Below are positions 18,259-27,781 of a stretch of DNA of 64,000 nt, one piece after another. This stretch comes from GCA-002726655 sp046582185 (GTDB lineage: Bacteria; Pseudomonadota; Gammaproteobacteria; Pseudomonadales; Azotimanducaceae): assembly GCA_046582185.1 (NCBI GenBank), contig JAYGEX010000042.1, positions 1 to 64,000 on the forward strand. Reading direction: 5' to 3'. Every line of letters begins with the position of its first letter. Position 1 is the stretch's first letter. Under the pieces are notes generated by a model. That model was not told the DNA's origin, did not search any database, and saw only the letters and a program-made list of their open reading frames with translations. The translations under genes were made by a program, and so were the position numbers.

Positions 18259-18878
18259 CTTTGATATTGGTGAGCTATATACTGACACTCTAAGACGACA
18301 GCCAGCCCGGGCAGAGGGTCCTGGTCTCTTTATTGCCAAAATGGCCAATATATTTTTCTCGTTCTTTACTCGAACTCATCATGAACTCACGGTTTGATGC
18401 AATGCGATATGCCCGGGCTATTCATACTTAATGATTATGTTTCAACCCACCCTATCAAGGTTAAGCCTTGCAGAACTTCTCGTGGATAAACCGCGGAAAT
18501 ATATGTGCTGCCAGGCAAAGAATAATTGGGATATCAACGGAGATACCATACCCTTCCCTCTAACTGAATATTAAATAGTCAGAAGTAAGCTTGAAAAAAC
18601 TCATCGGTAAGCTGGTTTCTGTTCACATTGGCACACGCAATGACATGAGTAAGCAGCAGCAATGCTATACCAATCACCCAAGCTCTAAGCTTGGTCTAAC
18701 AGCGAAAGACTCTAACGATGCCAGGCGCTAACGGCAATAGCCTCTCAGCTGTAATTGTGTGAATTCGGTCATGGTGGTTAGTTTGTTCATTTATCTCATC
18801 CTTACCTGCGGGTAGGACAAGTTATCAATGCCAACGGGACTCGATACACTGATGTTATCGTCATAAGGGGAGAAATCT
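18259..18878. other. 620-base gap without a gene
   Basis: No open frame with recognisable content. A perfect 7-bp hairpin (CCAAGCT-CTA-AGCTTGG, 18678-18694) lies mid-gap without a T-run. The region immediately before 18879 carries AAGGGGAGAA, the ribosome-binding site of the next gene. Confidence 0.35.
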
Positions 18879-19394
18879 ATGAACCACTTCATCTTGACCT
18901 TTATTGGCGATGACCGCCCTGGTTATGTCAACGAAATTGCAGAAGTAATCAAGCAGCACCAAGGTAATTGGCTTGAAAGCCGAATGGTTAAACTAGGTGG
19001 TAAATTTGCAGGTCTTGCGCGAATTGCCGCACCTGCAGAGGCAATTGGAAATCTAAAACAAGCGCTGGCTGAGCTCGCACAAGATCAGTTCACACTTGGT
19101 ATTGAGGATCTGGAGGAGGCAGAGTTAAACAAAAATCTGAAGTACGAACTGGATATTCTAGGCAATGACAAGCAGGGTATCATTCAAGAAATCAGCCTTG
19201 CCCTTGCCGAGCATGATATCAACCTGATCGAAGTATCATCGAATGTATCGCCAGCACCCATGACCGGTATTCCTATGTTCAGTTGTACCGCGCTTGTCGA
19301 GGTTTCACCAGACGCAGATCTCGACGCCGTCGATGAACAATTGATGAAAATTGCAGACGATCTCGGCCTCGAGATCCGGCTGGAAATCCGCTAG
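18879..19394 (+). CDS. ACT-domain protein, GcvR-like
   Basis: A 171-residue protein with two ACT domains (about 1-75 and 85-171), matching the glycine cleavage system repressor GcvR. ACT1 starts FILTFIGDDRPGYVNEIAEV; ACT2 starts YELDILGNDKQGIIQEISLA and contains SSNVSPAPMTGIPMF, a GcvR-like stretch. In enterobacteria GcvR binds glycine and antagonises the activator GcvA; GcvR has no DNA-binding domain of its own. AAGGGGAGAA gives a strong ribosome-binding site. Placement between a GcvT-containing dehydrogenase and a PuuB-like oxidase suggests sensing of a glycine-type product, but no GcvA is present here. Confidence 0.8.
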   Translation: MNHFILTFIGDDRPGYVNEIAEVIKQHQGNWLESRMVKLGGKFAGLARIAAPAEAIGNLKQALAELAQDQFTLGIEDLEEAELNKNLKYELDILGNDKQGIIQEISLALAEHDINLIEVSSNVSPAPMTGIPMFSCTALVEVSPDADLDAVDEQLMKIADDLGLEIRLEIR

Positions 19395-19445
19395 TCTCGT
19401 AACCAGAGTGCGCATCTACTGGCATTAGAACTACCGGCATTAGAA

Positions 19446-20720
19446 CTACAGTCGACTGAGATCCACTGCACGATAGTAGAGCATGCCGAGCGCTATTATT
19501 TGATTGCCAAACCACTGCCCGCCTGGGATCCTCCAGTGTTTGATTTTTTCATAAGCATCCAACACTTCAGTATTGCCTTCAAGTGCATCAGCCATTACTT
19601 CAGCTGCAACATGTGTCGGCGCAACGCCATGGCCGGAGTAACCCATCGAGTAAAAGACATTACTGGCAGTTCGGCCCAGCAGCGGTACTCTTTTTACTAC
19701 GATTCCTATATTACCGCCCCACTCGTACTCGATTTCCGAACCTTCAAGTTCAGGATAAACCTCTAACATCCGTGGGCGTATAGTGGCTTGAATGCTTTCG
19801 GGTTCACGACCTGAATAATTACAACGCCCTCCAAAGAGCATACGGTTATCTGCCGACATTCGGTAATAGTCCACCACATGATTCAGATCGCAGACCGCAA
19901 GATCCTGCGGGTTAATCTTGTTGACCAGGTTTTTGGACAAAGGCTCGGTTGCGATGATGTAGCTACCGGCAGGAAAGACAAGGCCGGCTAGCTTGCCAGG
20001 TTCGAGCCGATGATAGGCATTACCGGCAATCAGAACCTTTTTGGCAATGACTTTCCCTTTAGTGGTATTAACCTTAACCTGCTCACCATGTTCCAGATCA
20101 ATGACCTCACTCTGCTCAAAAATAGTTGCACCCAGATTCACCGCTGCCTTTGCTTCACCGGCGCAGAGATTTAGAGGATGCAAGTGACCATTCAAATCGT
20201 TAGTCATACCGCCGATATAGACATTCGTTCCAAGCGTCTCTTGCAGTTCGTCCCGGTCCAGGAGTTGCAGGTGTTCGCCCAGACCCTGCTTAACATGATC
20301 GTGATAATCTTCCTTCAGCCCAGTCATGTGATTTTCTTTTAGGGCGACTTCAACGTAGCCGGATTTCAAATCACAATCGATGTTGTACTTCTTGACACGC
20401 TCCTTAATGATATCGTTGCCGCGATAATGCAGTTCCCAAATTTTCTCTTCACTTAAATATTTTGAAAGATATTTAGATCCGCCTATGCCGTGGATTAACT
20501 GACCACCATTGCGACCGGAAGCACCCCAACTGATACGGTTCTGTTCGAGGAGTGTTACCTTGTGACCCCGCTCGGCCAGGCTTAGCGCACAAGCCACACC
20601 GGTAAAGCCCCCGCCAATAATGCAAATATCGGTTTCGTGCACGCCCTGCAGTTCAGGATAGGTCGTGAGATCGTTCCTGGTTGCTGCGTAATACGAATTT
20701 GTGTGTTCTTCATTGCCCAT
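19446..20720 (-). CDS. Gamma-glutamylputrescine oxidase-like FAD oxidoreductase (PuuB type)
   Basis: A 424-residue DAO-family flavoprotein. It opens with SYYAAT and the PuuB-like ICIIGGGFTGVACALSLAER, then LEQNRISWGASGRNGGQLIH, whose WGASGRNGGQ is the hallmark of the PuuB/OrdL group. FGGRCNYSGREP and YSMGYSGHGVAPTH are further family segments. The enzyme would oxidise gamma-glutamyl-putrescine or a related secondary amine to the aldehyde with H2O2 release. The ATG at 20720 is preferred over a TTG at 20735. A PuuA-type ligase (29289) and SpuC-type aminotransferase (27782) occur about 8-10 kb away, which supports polyamine use. Confidence 0.85.
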   Translation of the reverse strand: MGNEEHTNSYYAATRNDLTTYPELQGVHETDICIIGGGFTGVACALSLAERGHKVTLLEQNRISWGASGRNGGQLIHGIGGSKYLSKYLSEEKIWELHYRGNDIIKERVKKYNIDCDLKSGYVEVALKENHMTGLKEDYHDHVKQGLGEHLQLLDRDELQETLGTNVYIGGMTNDLNGHLHPLNLCAGEAKAAVNLGATIFEQSEVIDLEHGEQVKVNTTKGKVIAKKVLIAGNAYHRLEPGKLAGLVFPAGSYIIATEPLSKNLVNKINPQDLAVCDLNHVVDYYRMSADNRMLFGGRCNYSGREPESIQATIRPRMLEVYPELEGSEIEYEWGGNIGIVVKRVPLLGRTASNVFYSMGYSGHGVAPTHVAAEVMADALEGNTEVLDAYEKIKHWRIPGGQWFGNQIIALGMLYYRAVDLSRL

Positions 20721-20966
20721 TATCTGCACTCGCAAAATGACGCCATTATACTAGCAGCAAATCTAATGCATCCCTGCCTTATAGGGACGTGTTCATCCTG
20801 TCCAGTCTTCTTCAGAAGGTGTTCCGCATCCACGGATCGCCAAATACAAGGTCGCTGTACACAAAGTCTCCTCCATGGGACACTAAACCGTTGCGCGAAA
20901 AACGCGCTTCAACATCCAGGCGGGCAAAGTTAATGCCGGTCGCAGCATAGGACAATGTGCGAGTAA

Positions 20967-22988
20967 ATGTACACTTCAGAAGCAAATCGATTACGCGACA
21001 CTCATGACAAGATCGTGGGTTGCATCCAACGGGGCAAGCTCAAAGAGGCGGAAGCCATGGCGCGACAGATTTTGCGAACTCATCCGCGCGACGCAAATAT
21101 GTTGCTGGTGTTGGGAGTCGCCTTGATGCGGCAAAACAAGTTTGAGGAGGCCTTAAAATACCTGTCGAAGTCCGTTAAAAATGCCCCTGGGCTCGCAGGC
21201 GGTCACGAGCAATATGGCCTGGCCCTGGCAGCTTTAGGGCGATTCAATGAGGCGGAAGAATCCCTGCAGAGGGCTTTAGCGCTCGATCCGAACAGTAAAA
21301 CAGTGCACGCAAAACTCACACGCCTCCAATTGATGCAAGGCAAAGATGAGGAATCCCGAAAAACACGGGAACGCATGTTTGAGATCAACCCTCAATTACA
21401 AAAACTGCAAGAAGCGAGGACGCTGCAAGCGGATGGCAAGCTCGATGAGGCGCGTAAAATTGTCAAAAGCGTATTGCGTGAAGACCCAGTTGATGTCAAC
21501 GCCTTGAGTTCAATGGCTGGTATTTGCATGGCCCAGGATGCTTTCAATGATGCTGAGGCCTTTTTACGCAAGGCTTTAGAACTTGCCCCTGATTTCGGAC
21601 ATGCGTGGAGCCTCCTGAGTCTGGCCTTAAAGGAACAAAGTAAATTCGATGAAGCGGTCAACGCCTTAGAAAAAGCCTGTTCCCTGGAACCCAAGAATGC
21701 AGATTGGCATAGCAATTTGGGTAATCTACTATTGGCGTGGGGTAAGGAAGAACGCGCACTTGACTCATTTAATAAAGCGTTGGCAATTGACCCCGGTAAT
21801 GTGGGTGCCTTGCTCAGTAAAGGCCACGTTTTGAAGACCATGGGTAATCTGGACGATGCCATATCTGCGTATCGGGCATCCGCAAAGGCGCGCCCTGATC
21901 TTGGCGAAATATATTGGAGCCTTGCGAATTTAAAGACTTTTCGTTTTGACGTTGACGATGTCGAATTCATGCAGACTCAAGTGGACTCAGGCAAGCTCAC
22001 TAGTGAGTCGGAATTGCACTTTAGCTACTCATTGGGCAAGTATTTCGAAGATCAGGAAGACTATCCAAAAGCGTTTGAATATTACGCAAAAGGAGGTGCG
22101 AAAAAACGCCAGAATGTGACTTTCGATCCCGTTGAATATTCTGCTCAAACAGACAAGATAGTCGAAATGTTTACGCTGGAGTTTTTCGAGCAGCGGGCAT
22201 CGTTCGGGTACTCTGACCCAGCGCCGATCTTTATAGTGGGGCTGCCGCGCTCTGGATCAACATTGATTGAGCAAATTCTTTGCAGCCACTCCCAGGTTGA
22301 TGGCACTGCGGAATTGTCAGACCTTATGGTACTTGCGAACCAAACCGGCATGAATAGGTTTGATAAATTGAAATTCCCGGAGTCTTTGATCGACATAGAT
22401 GCAGGTAGTATTGATGATTTAGGTAGAGAGTATATTGACAGGACATTTCACCACCGTCAGGGAGCGCCTTACTTTACGGATAAAATGCCCAACAATTTTC
22501 CACATATTGGGTTTCTTCACCTCATCTTGCCGAATGCAAAAGTGATTGATGCGCGCCGCCATCCGTTGGATTCCTGTTTTGGCAGCTTCAAGCAGCTTTT
22601 TGCCAAGGGACAACCATTCTCCTACGACCTCTTTGAACTGGGTCAGTACTACAAGAGTTACATTCGCTTGATGGAGCATTGGGATCATGTTCTGCCCGGG
22701 AAGGTACTGCGAGTGCAATATGAAGATAATGTGAATGATCAAGAGGCGCAGGCGCGGCGAATGATCGAACATTGCGGACTTGAGTGGGAGGATCAGGTTT
22801 TACGTTTCTACGAGACAGAGCGAGCGGTAAAGACGGCAAGCTCTGAACAAGTGCGTCAACCGATCTACAATAAATCAGTAAACTCCTGGAAGCGCTATGA
22901 AACAGAGCTGGCAGAATTAATCCTCATTCTAGAAGATGTTTTGGCGAAACTGCCGGACAACCTTGAGCGGCCGAAGATGCCCTCTTAG
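20967..22988 (+). CDS. TPR-repeat sulfotransferase family protein
   Basis: A 673-residue protein with an N-terminal array of about eight tetratricopeptide repeats (residues about 10-350; e.g. AEESLQRALALDPNSKTVHA and ALDSFNKALAIDPGNVGALL) and a C-terminal sulfotransferase domain. The 5'-phosphosulfate loop is IVGLPRSGSTLIEQIL (about residue 420), and ARRHPLDSCFGSFKQLF carries the 3'-phosphate-binding Arg/Ser. It would transfer sulfate from PAPS to a protein or small-molecule acceptor bound through the TPRs. It has no signal peptide. The convergent pair at 23044-24538 is a likely functional partner, since similar genes often sit together in marine bacteria (recall, not searched). Confidence 0.9.
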   Translation: MYTSEANRLRDTHDKIVGCIQRGKLKEAEAMARQILRTHPRDANMLLVLGVALMRQNKFEEALKYLSKSVKNAPGLAGGHEQYGLALAALGRFNEAEESLQRALALDPNSKTVHAKLTRLQLMQGKDEESRKTRERMFEINPQLQKLQEARTLQADGKLDEARKIVKSVLREDPVDVNALSSMAGICMAQDAFNDAEAFLRKALELAPDFGHAWSLLSLALKEQSKFDEAVNALEKACSLEPKNADWHSNLGNLLLAWGKEERALDSFNKALAIDPGNVGALLSKGHVLKTMGNLDDAISAYRASAKARPDLGEIYWSLANLKTFRFDVDDVEFMQTQVDSGKLTSESELHFSYSLGKYFEDQEDYPKAFEYYAKGGAKKRQNVTFDPVEYSAQTDKIVEMFTLEFFEQRASFGYSDPAPIFIVGLPRSGSTLIEQILCSHSQVDGTAELSDLMVLANQTGMNRFDKLKFPESLIDIDAGSIDDLGREYIDRTFHHRQGAPYFTDKMPNNFPHIGFLHLILPNAKVIDARRHPLDSCFGSFKQLFAKGQPFSYDLFELGQYYKSYIRLMEHWDHVLPGKVLRVQYEDNVNDQEAQARRMIEHCGLEWEDQVLRFYETERAVKTASSEQVRQPIYNKSVNSWKRYETELAELILILEDVLAKLPDNLERPKMPS

Positions 22989-23043
22989 TACCATCTTAGT
23001 GTTCTCTTAGGGTCTTTTACTTAGTATCTCTTAATACCCTCTT

Positions 23044-23967
23044 TTAATAATAAGGCCATACTTCAAGGCCGTGTATGGCATTACGAATATCCATCGAAAT
23101 ATTGACGGTCTTTACCATTTTTTTCTGATCGAGATCATAAAGCGAAATAGTTGAGGGCGATGAACCTGCTGCAATCAAGGTATCACTTATTGCGCATAAG
23201 CCGCGGCCAAATCCCTGGCGGGCGACGCCTGAGTCATCCAAATCGGATTCCAGGAGATCTGCTTTCGGATACAGCGGAAAACTAAATGCACAGTCATCTT
23301 TCCCGTCAGGAGTGGCGTAGCGCAGTTTGTTGCTTTCAGTATCGTTAAACAGGATACCCTCCCGGAAAGGGCGCGCATTATGTGTTCCGGGAGGTAATGT
23401 GGTGCTCATGCCGATACGTTTGCCATTGTAGAGCAATAATCCTCCGGTCTTGAGGCCAGAGATATACATGCCACCTTTTTCGCAGCTTATATTGTTGATA
23501 TGCAATTTGTTCAATGACAGTGGGCCATCTTCACTGTTTGGGTTGTACTGGACCATCGAGAGATTTCGACCGTCTGTTTGCACCATATAGGCGTTTTCAA
23601 AGGTATTCTTTCTCAAATTAAAGGCGAGAATTGTGTCAAAAGCTGTCGAAGTAATGAAGAGGTGTTGCTCATGGACGCATATTTCATGGCAATGTTTGAG
23701 GTAAGGATTGCGGTAGGAAGCAATCAGCTCAAAGTTTGGGTTGTATTCAAATAATTCGTCACTGGCGGCAACAAAAACACGATTTTCATGAAATGCGATG
23801 CCCCTGAGACCCCGATCCCAACCACGCCCTTGCCAGTCAATGTCCATCTTGTTCCAGTCGACAGGTTGGTAGACTCGTTCTTCTTCAAAATCCAGGATAT
23901 AGATGCCACCGTGACTTTCGCCCTGGCGACTGCCTCTGACGACAGAGGTAGCGACAAGTTTAACCAT
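23044..23967 (-). CDS. Beta-propeller-like protein (TIGR03032/DUF4915-like)
   Basis: A 307-residue soluble protein with repeated short strand motifs (GIYILDFEEERVYQPV; RGIAFHENRVFVAASDELFEYN; HEICVHEQHLFITSTAFDTI), consistent with a six-bladed propeller and resembling DUF4915/TIGR03032 proteins. Conserved-looking segments are LHINNISCEKGGMYISGL and GTHNARPFREGILFNDT. The C-terminal blade carries FGRGLCAISDTLIAAGSSPST. The function is unknown. It overlaps the upstream hydroxylase-like gene by 8 bases on the same strand, so the two are almost surely translated together. Confidence 0.72.
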   Translation of the reverse strand: MVKLVATSVVRGSRQGESHGGIYILDFEEERVYQPVDWNKMDIDWQGRGWDRGLRGIAFHENRVFVAASDELFEYNPNFELIASYRNPYLKHCHEICVHEQHLFITSTAFDTILAFNLRKNTFENAYMVQTDGRNLSMVQYNPNSEDGPLSLNKLHINNISCEKGGMYISGLKTGGLLLYNGKRIGMSTTLPPGTHNARPFREGILFNDTESNKLRYATPDGKDDCAFSFPLYPKADLLESDLDDSGVARQGFGRGLCAISDTLIAAGSSPSTISLYDLDQKKMVKTVNISMDIRNAIHGLEVWPYY

Positions 23968-24538
23968 TCACAAAAACCGCCTTCTGTTCTTCGGCAACAT
24001 CGGCCGGGACATAGTCAAAAATGAAGCTGATGCGGTCTTCTTTACCGGCATTCATGACGCTATGGGTTTTAAGATTGTTAATTTCATAGACATTCCCAAC
24101 ATCGAAGCGATAAGGGCGCCCGTCAATCATAAACCTAACAAGGCTATTGGTTGTAACCGGGATGTGTATGCGGTGGCCGCAGGCAAATGATGGCAGTGAG
24201 TCAATGTGTGGCGTAATATTTCCACCGGCTTTGAGCTTTGCCGCAACGGCGCGGATAATCGTTCCTCCCGGTGAATAAAACCGCTCAATAATCTCAGCCA
24301 TAATGGGGTTGGCAATGTCTGCAATTCGGTCCCAGCCCTTTTCCCGGGTGATGGTTACCCGCGGCCATGACAAAGAGGCGAACAGCATCACTATCGATTT
24401 TGTCTGCCTGTGGACGTCATAGTCATCTTGTCGCCGGTCGTCTTCCTCCCAGGCAAGATCGCCCTGGTTTAATATGGTCTCGCGCAAGATAGTTGTGTCC
24501 ACCTCACCCCAGTCCTTTATAGGTACTCCAATATCCAT
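23960..24538 (-). CDS. Aspartyl/asparaginyl beta-hydroxylase-family protein
   Basis: A 192-residue protein of the Asp/Asn hydroxylase double-stranded beta-helix family, which uses Fe(II) and 2-oxoglutarate. Key elements are the first His in ITPHIDSLPSFACGHRIHIP, the 2-oxoglutarate-side VRFMIDGRPYRFDVGNVYEI, the second metal His in NNLKTHSVMNAG, and Arg in EDRISFIFDYVP. It is short and single-domain with no signal peptide, as in other bacterial members. It overlaps the beta-propeller-like gene by 8 bases and is convergent with the TPR-sulfotransferase; the three may form a modification unit. Confidence 0.82.
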   Translation of the reverse strand: MDIGVPIKDWGEVDTTILRETILNQGDLAWEEDDRRQDDYDVHRQTKSIVMLFASLSWPRVTITREKGWDRIADIANPIMAEIIERFYSPGGTIIRAVAAKLKAGGNITPHIDSLPSFACGHRIHIPVTTNSLVRFMIDGRPYRFDVGNVYEINNLKTHSVMNAGKEDRISFIFDYVPADVAEEQKAVFVNG

Positions 24539-24956
24539 TTCTTACCCCAATTTCTCCACCGGCTTCAGATTGTTGTGCGCCTAAGCTGAATGTCTCATCA
24601 ATAAACAAGAAAAACGTTCACGCTTACCCGCTACTGACCTAGCCCAGGTTATTTCAAGTTCATTCTGGCTTTAACAGAGCTATCGGATCGCCAGCGTCGT
24701 ACAGGTCCAACAGCCTGACCACACGCGATTCTCAAGCTCATGGCGGGTGGCACGAGACTCAGTTAAAGCGCATGTGGAATACGCTTGCTCGGGAGGGCGA
24801 GCGGTTCGATCATACCTAAGATGGAATGTGGCTTCCAAGGCTTTTCTTTTTGCCCTATAGGCATGGATTGCAAAATGATAGAAGGGGGATATTCTGACCA
24901 TTCAAAGTTGGATAGCCTGATCGGGCTTTTCAGTGACAACGGTACGGGGGACGACA
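24539..24956. other. Divergent gap upstream of TonB receptor 1
   Basis: No gene recognised in about 400 bases. It must contain promoters for the hydroxylase-like pair (leftward) and the TonB-dependent receptor (rightward). The GGGGG at 24946-24950, 6 bases before ATG 24957, is the likely receptor ribosome-binding site. Confidence 0.35.
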
Positions 24957-27683
24957 ATGGTAGCCACCAGCGCGAAGATCGGAAAGAATAGAAAGAACAA
25001 AAAGAGTCTGAATCTCACTCGTACGGCTAATAATACTGAATCTAATAAAGGCCGAAAGTTCTTAGCCTTGAAGCCGATTAGCCGCGCATTTGCAACGGCT
25101 CTTGGAGCAACAGTCGGCTTTACAGCTGCTCCTGTTGTCATGGCTGCGGACGGTCCAGTGATTGAAGAAATCATCGTCACAGCGCGCAAGCGATCTGAAA
25201 GCCTGCAAGACGTTCCTATTAGCGTGATGGCGTTCAGTAGCGAGGATATTAAGAAAAAAGGCATTAAATCTCTTGAAGACTATGCCCGTCTTATTCCAAG
25301 CCTGACCTATTCATCCTGGCTCCCTGGCAGTTCTATCGTGGTATTCCGGGGTGTAACTGTCACTGCGGATGCCTTCAGCGGCTCCTCCTCTGCAGCAACA
25401 TATTTTAATGAAATGCCAATTTCGTCCCAGGGTGCGAACCCTGAAGTTGCGGTTGTTGACATGCAGCGCCTGGAAGCCGTGTCTGGCCCACAACCAACGA
25501 CTTACGGTGCGAGTGCGCAGTCTGGCGTCTTGAAATTTGTCACTGCTAAACCGGATCTTTCGGAATTAAGTGGTTATATAGATGTCTCGGGCTCTGCCAT
25601 GTCAGAGGGTGACGGCAGTTACGATTTTCAAGCGATGGGAAACTTTCCACTTCTTGAAGATAAATTCGCAATTCGGGTCGCTGTTTCCCAGTCCAGTGTA
25701 GGTGGTTTTGTTGACAATATATCCGGCTCTAGCGCTGATACCCATGATTGGACACCTGCGTTCGAGACCGGGTACGCAGCTGATAACTCTTACCCTGATG
25801 GCTTCGGTGGCGATGCAACAGGTAATTTTGGGCGCGGGCCTATAGCTCACGTGACGAAATCAAATGCCGACGTTGCAGAAGATGATGTTGGCGAAATTAC
25901 AACGTCAGTTTTTCGTATCTCAGGTACATGGCAACTGAATGATGACTGGCGTGTCACTGGCATGTATCAAGCCCAGAAAACAGATGTGGACGGTATTTCA
26001 AGCTGGAATCCATCAGCCGGTGATCTCAATCAGATTCGCTTTAAGAAGGAAACCAAAGATGACGATTGGTATATCGGCACCTTGGTTATCGAGGGCGATC
26101 TCGGTTTTGCCGACTTCACATCGTCAACAGGCTTCATGAATCGGGATATCATTTATGATCTTGATTCATCGACCTATCTCCACCAGTTCCAGGGAATTGG
26201 CGGCGTTTATTACAATATGTTGGATATAGCGAACGTCGTCTATTACGGCGCGGTGTACAGCACCTATACCTATTCTATCCCCGCCTACAATGGGTCAATC
26301 ACCGGGTTTACTCCCGCTACATACGCATATACCTATTATATTACAGAGCTCACCGACAATACGTCGACCATGTTTGATGACTACACCAGTGACCGCTTCT
26401 CACAGGAAATACGTTTGACGTCCAAAGATAACGGTCAGCGTTACCAGTGGATGGTCGGTGGTTTCTACGAGAAATTTGAAACTGACTCCTACTTCAGAGG
26501 TCTCGTTGATGACTATGGCGAAAGTATCGCTGGAACCCTCATCAACAGAAAGGGCTATGATAATAAGGTTCCAGGGGCTCTTGTTCGTAACCCTGGTCAA
26601 TCCTGGTATGGCAAGAGTGATAGGGTAGACAAACAGTGGGCGGTTTTCGCTGAGTTTGGCGTTAATGTCACTGACAACCTGAATGTTCTGGTCGGTCTTC
26701 GTTACTTTGATTCCGAAGCATCAAATCAAAATGTCACCTTGAATGCGGATGGTACCCAGGCGCAAACCTGTGCAGAAGATGCAGCGGGTGTTTGCATCCT
26801 GGATACGAGCCTTATCACGACGTTCAATAAGTTGGGCATTGGTGCACCAGCTAACACTTCTGAAGACAGTGATACATTGCCGTTAGCGACAATCACCTAT
26901 AGGGTCAACGATGAAATTTTGACCTATTACACATATTCAGAGGGCTTCCGGACAGGTGGGACGAATATCGTTCGTGCGGTCAGTGACGCGGACGACAGAT
27001 ATGATTCCGATAAACTCATCAATAATGAGATCGGCCTGAAAACAACCCTCTTCAATGGTCGCCTGGTCTTGAATATGGCTGTCTATCAGATGACATGGGA
27101 AGACATACAGCTGGTTGCGGCTGATCCGACCATAGATTTTGGTTGGGGTCAGGTCACGGTGAACGCCGGTGAAGCTGAGATAAATGGTTTTGAAACAAAC
27201 TTTATGTTTGCAGCCACCGAGAGACTGAGATTTGCTGGCTCTTTTTCCTGGACTGATGCAGAGATTACTGATGGCGCGTCGATCGGTGATGACGTTGTTG
27301 TCTCGAAAGGTGAGAAACTGCCTCTGTCACCAGAATATAAAACCTCCCTTTCGGTCGAATACGGCTTCCCGTTATCGATGTTCAATGCCCAAGGTTATGT
27401 GCGTGCTGATTACAGCTACGTGGACGAGCAGACGAACGCGACTCAAGGGTCTACGTTATTGACCAGCAGTACTCTTCTACGAGGCACAATTACCACGATG
27501 CCAGACTATTCGATTACCAATTTGATGTTCGGCATAGAGGGTGAATCCTGGAGCGTAAGCCTGGCGCTGAATAACGTTGCCGATGAGCGCGCTATCACAT
27601 ACGTGCCAACCCGTTGGACAGATGGCCGGGTCTATTCTGTACGTCCACGAGAGTTAACGTTGAACTACACTAAGTACTTCTAG
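24957..27683 (+). CDS. TonB-dependent receptor 1
   Basis: A 908-residue outer-membrane receptor. An unusually long basic N-region (rich in K/R/N) precedes the hydrophobic AFATALGATVGFTAAPVVMA, with likely cleavage before ADGPVIEEIIVTA, which contains a TonB-box-like EEIIVTA. The plug (LQDVPISVMAFSSEDI; SLEDYARLIPSL) is followed by a barrel with many aromatic-ended strands and the terminal Phe (LNYTKYF) used by BAM. It would import a ligand too large or scarce for porins, powered by TonB. The plug type resembles SusC-independent receptors of sphingomonads and marine gammaproteobacteria. The neighbouring aminotransferase and ligase hint at an amine-containing ligand, by inference. Confidence 0.9.
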   Translation: MVATSAKIGKNRKNKKSLNLTRTANNTESNKGRKFLALKPISRAFATALGATVGFTAAPVVMAADGPVIEEIIVTARKRSESLQDVPISVMAFSSEDIKKKGIKSLEDYARLIPSLTYSSWLPGSSIVVFRGVTVTADAFSGSSSAATYFNEMPISSQGANPEVAVVDMQRLEAVSGPQPTTYGASAQSGVLKFVTAKPDLSELSGYIDVSGSAMSEGDGSYDFQAMGNFPLLEDKFAIRVAVSQSSVGGFVDNISGSSADTHDWTPAFETGYAADNSYPDGFGGDATGNFGRGPIAHVTKSNADVAEDDVGEITTSVFRISGTWQLNDDWRVTGMYQAQKTDVDGISSWNPSAGDLNQIRFKKETKDDDWYIGTLVIEGDLGFADFTSSTGFMNRDIIYDLDSSTYLHQFQGIGGVYYNMLDIANVVYYGAVYSTYTYSIPAYNGSITGFTPATYAYTYYITELTDNTSTMFDDYTSDRFSQEIRLTSKDNGQRYQWMVGGFYEKFETDSYFRGLVDDYGESIAGTLINRKGYDNKVPGALVRNPGQSWYGKSDRVDKQWAVFAEFGVNVTDNLNVLVGLRYFDSEASNQNVTLNADGTQAQTCAEDAAGVCILDTSLITTFNKLGIGAPANTSEDSDTLPLATITYRVNDEILTYYTYSEGFRTGGTNIVRAVSDADDRYDSDKLINNEIGLKTTLFNGRLVLNMAVYQMTWEDIQLVAADPTIDFGWGQVTVNAGEAEINGFETNFMFAATERLRFAGSFSWTDAEITDGASIGDDVVVSKGEKLPLSPEYKTSLSVEYGFPLSMFNAQGYVRADYSYVDEQTNATQGSTLLTSSTLLRGTITTMPDYSITNLMFGIEGESWSVSLALNNVADERAITYVPTRWTDGRVYSVRPRELTLNYTKYF

Positions 27684-27738
27684 GGTATTTCTAGCACTGG
27701 AATGCGATTGGAATGCAGGTTCTAAAAAGCAGCTGAAA

Positions 27739-27773
27739 CTCTCGTTAGGTTCAAAAAAAGAACCCAACGAGAG
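27739..27773. terminator. Convergent-gene hairpin, probable bidirectional terminator
   Basis: A 14-bp stem with one mismatch (CTCTCGTTAGGTTC / GAACCCAACGAGAG) encloses a loop of seven A (27753-27759). It lies between the receptor end (27683) and the aminotransferase end (27782). There is no T-run after the stem on either strand, so a classical intrinsic terminator is not certain. Confidence 0.55.
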
Positions 27774-27781
27774 AATCTGGC

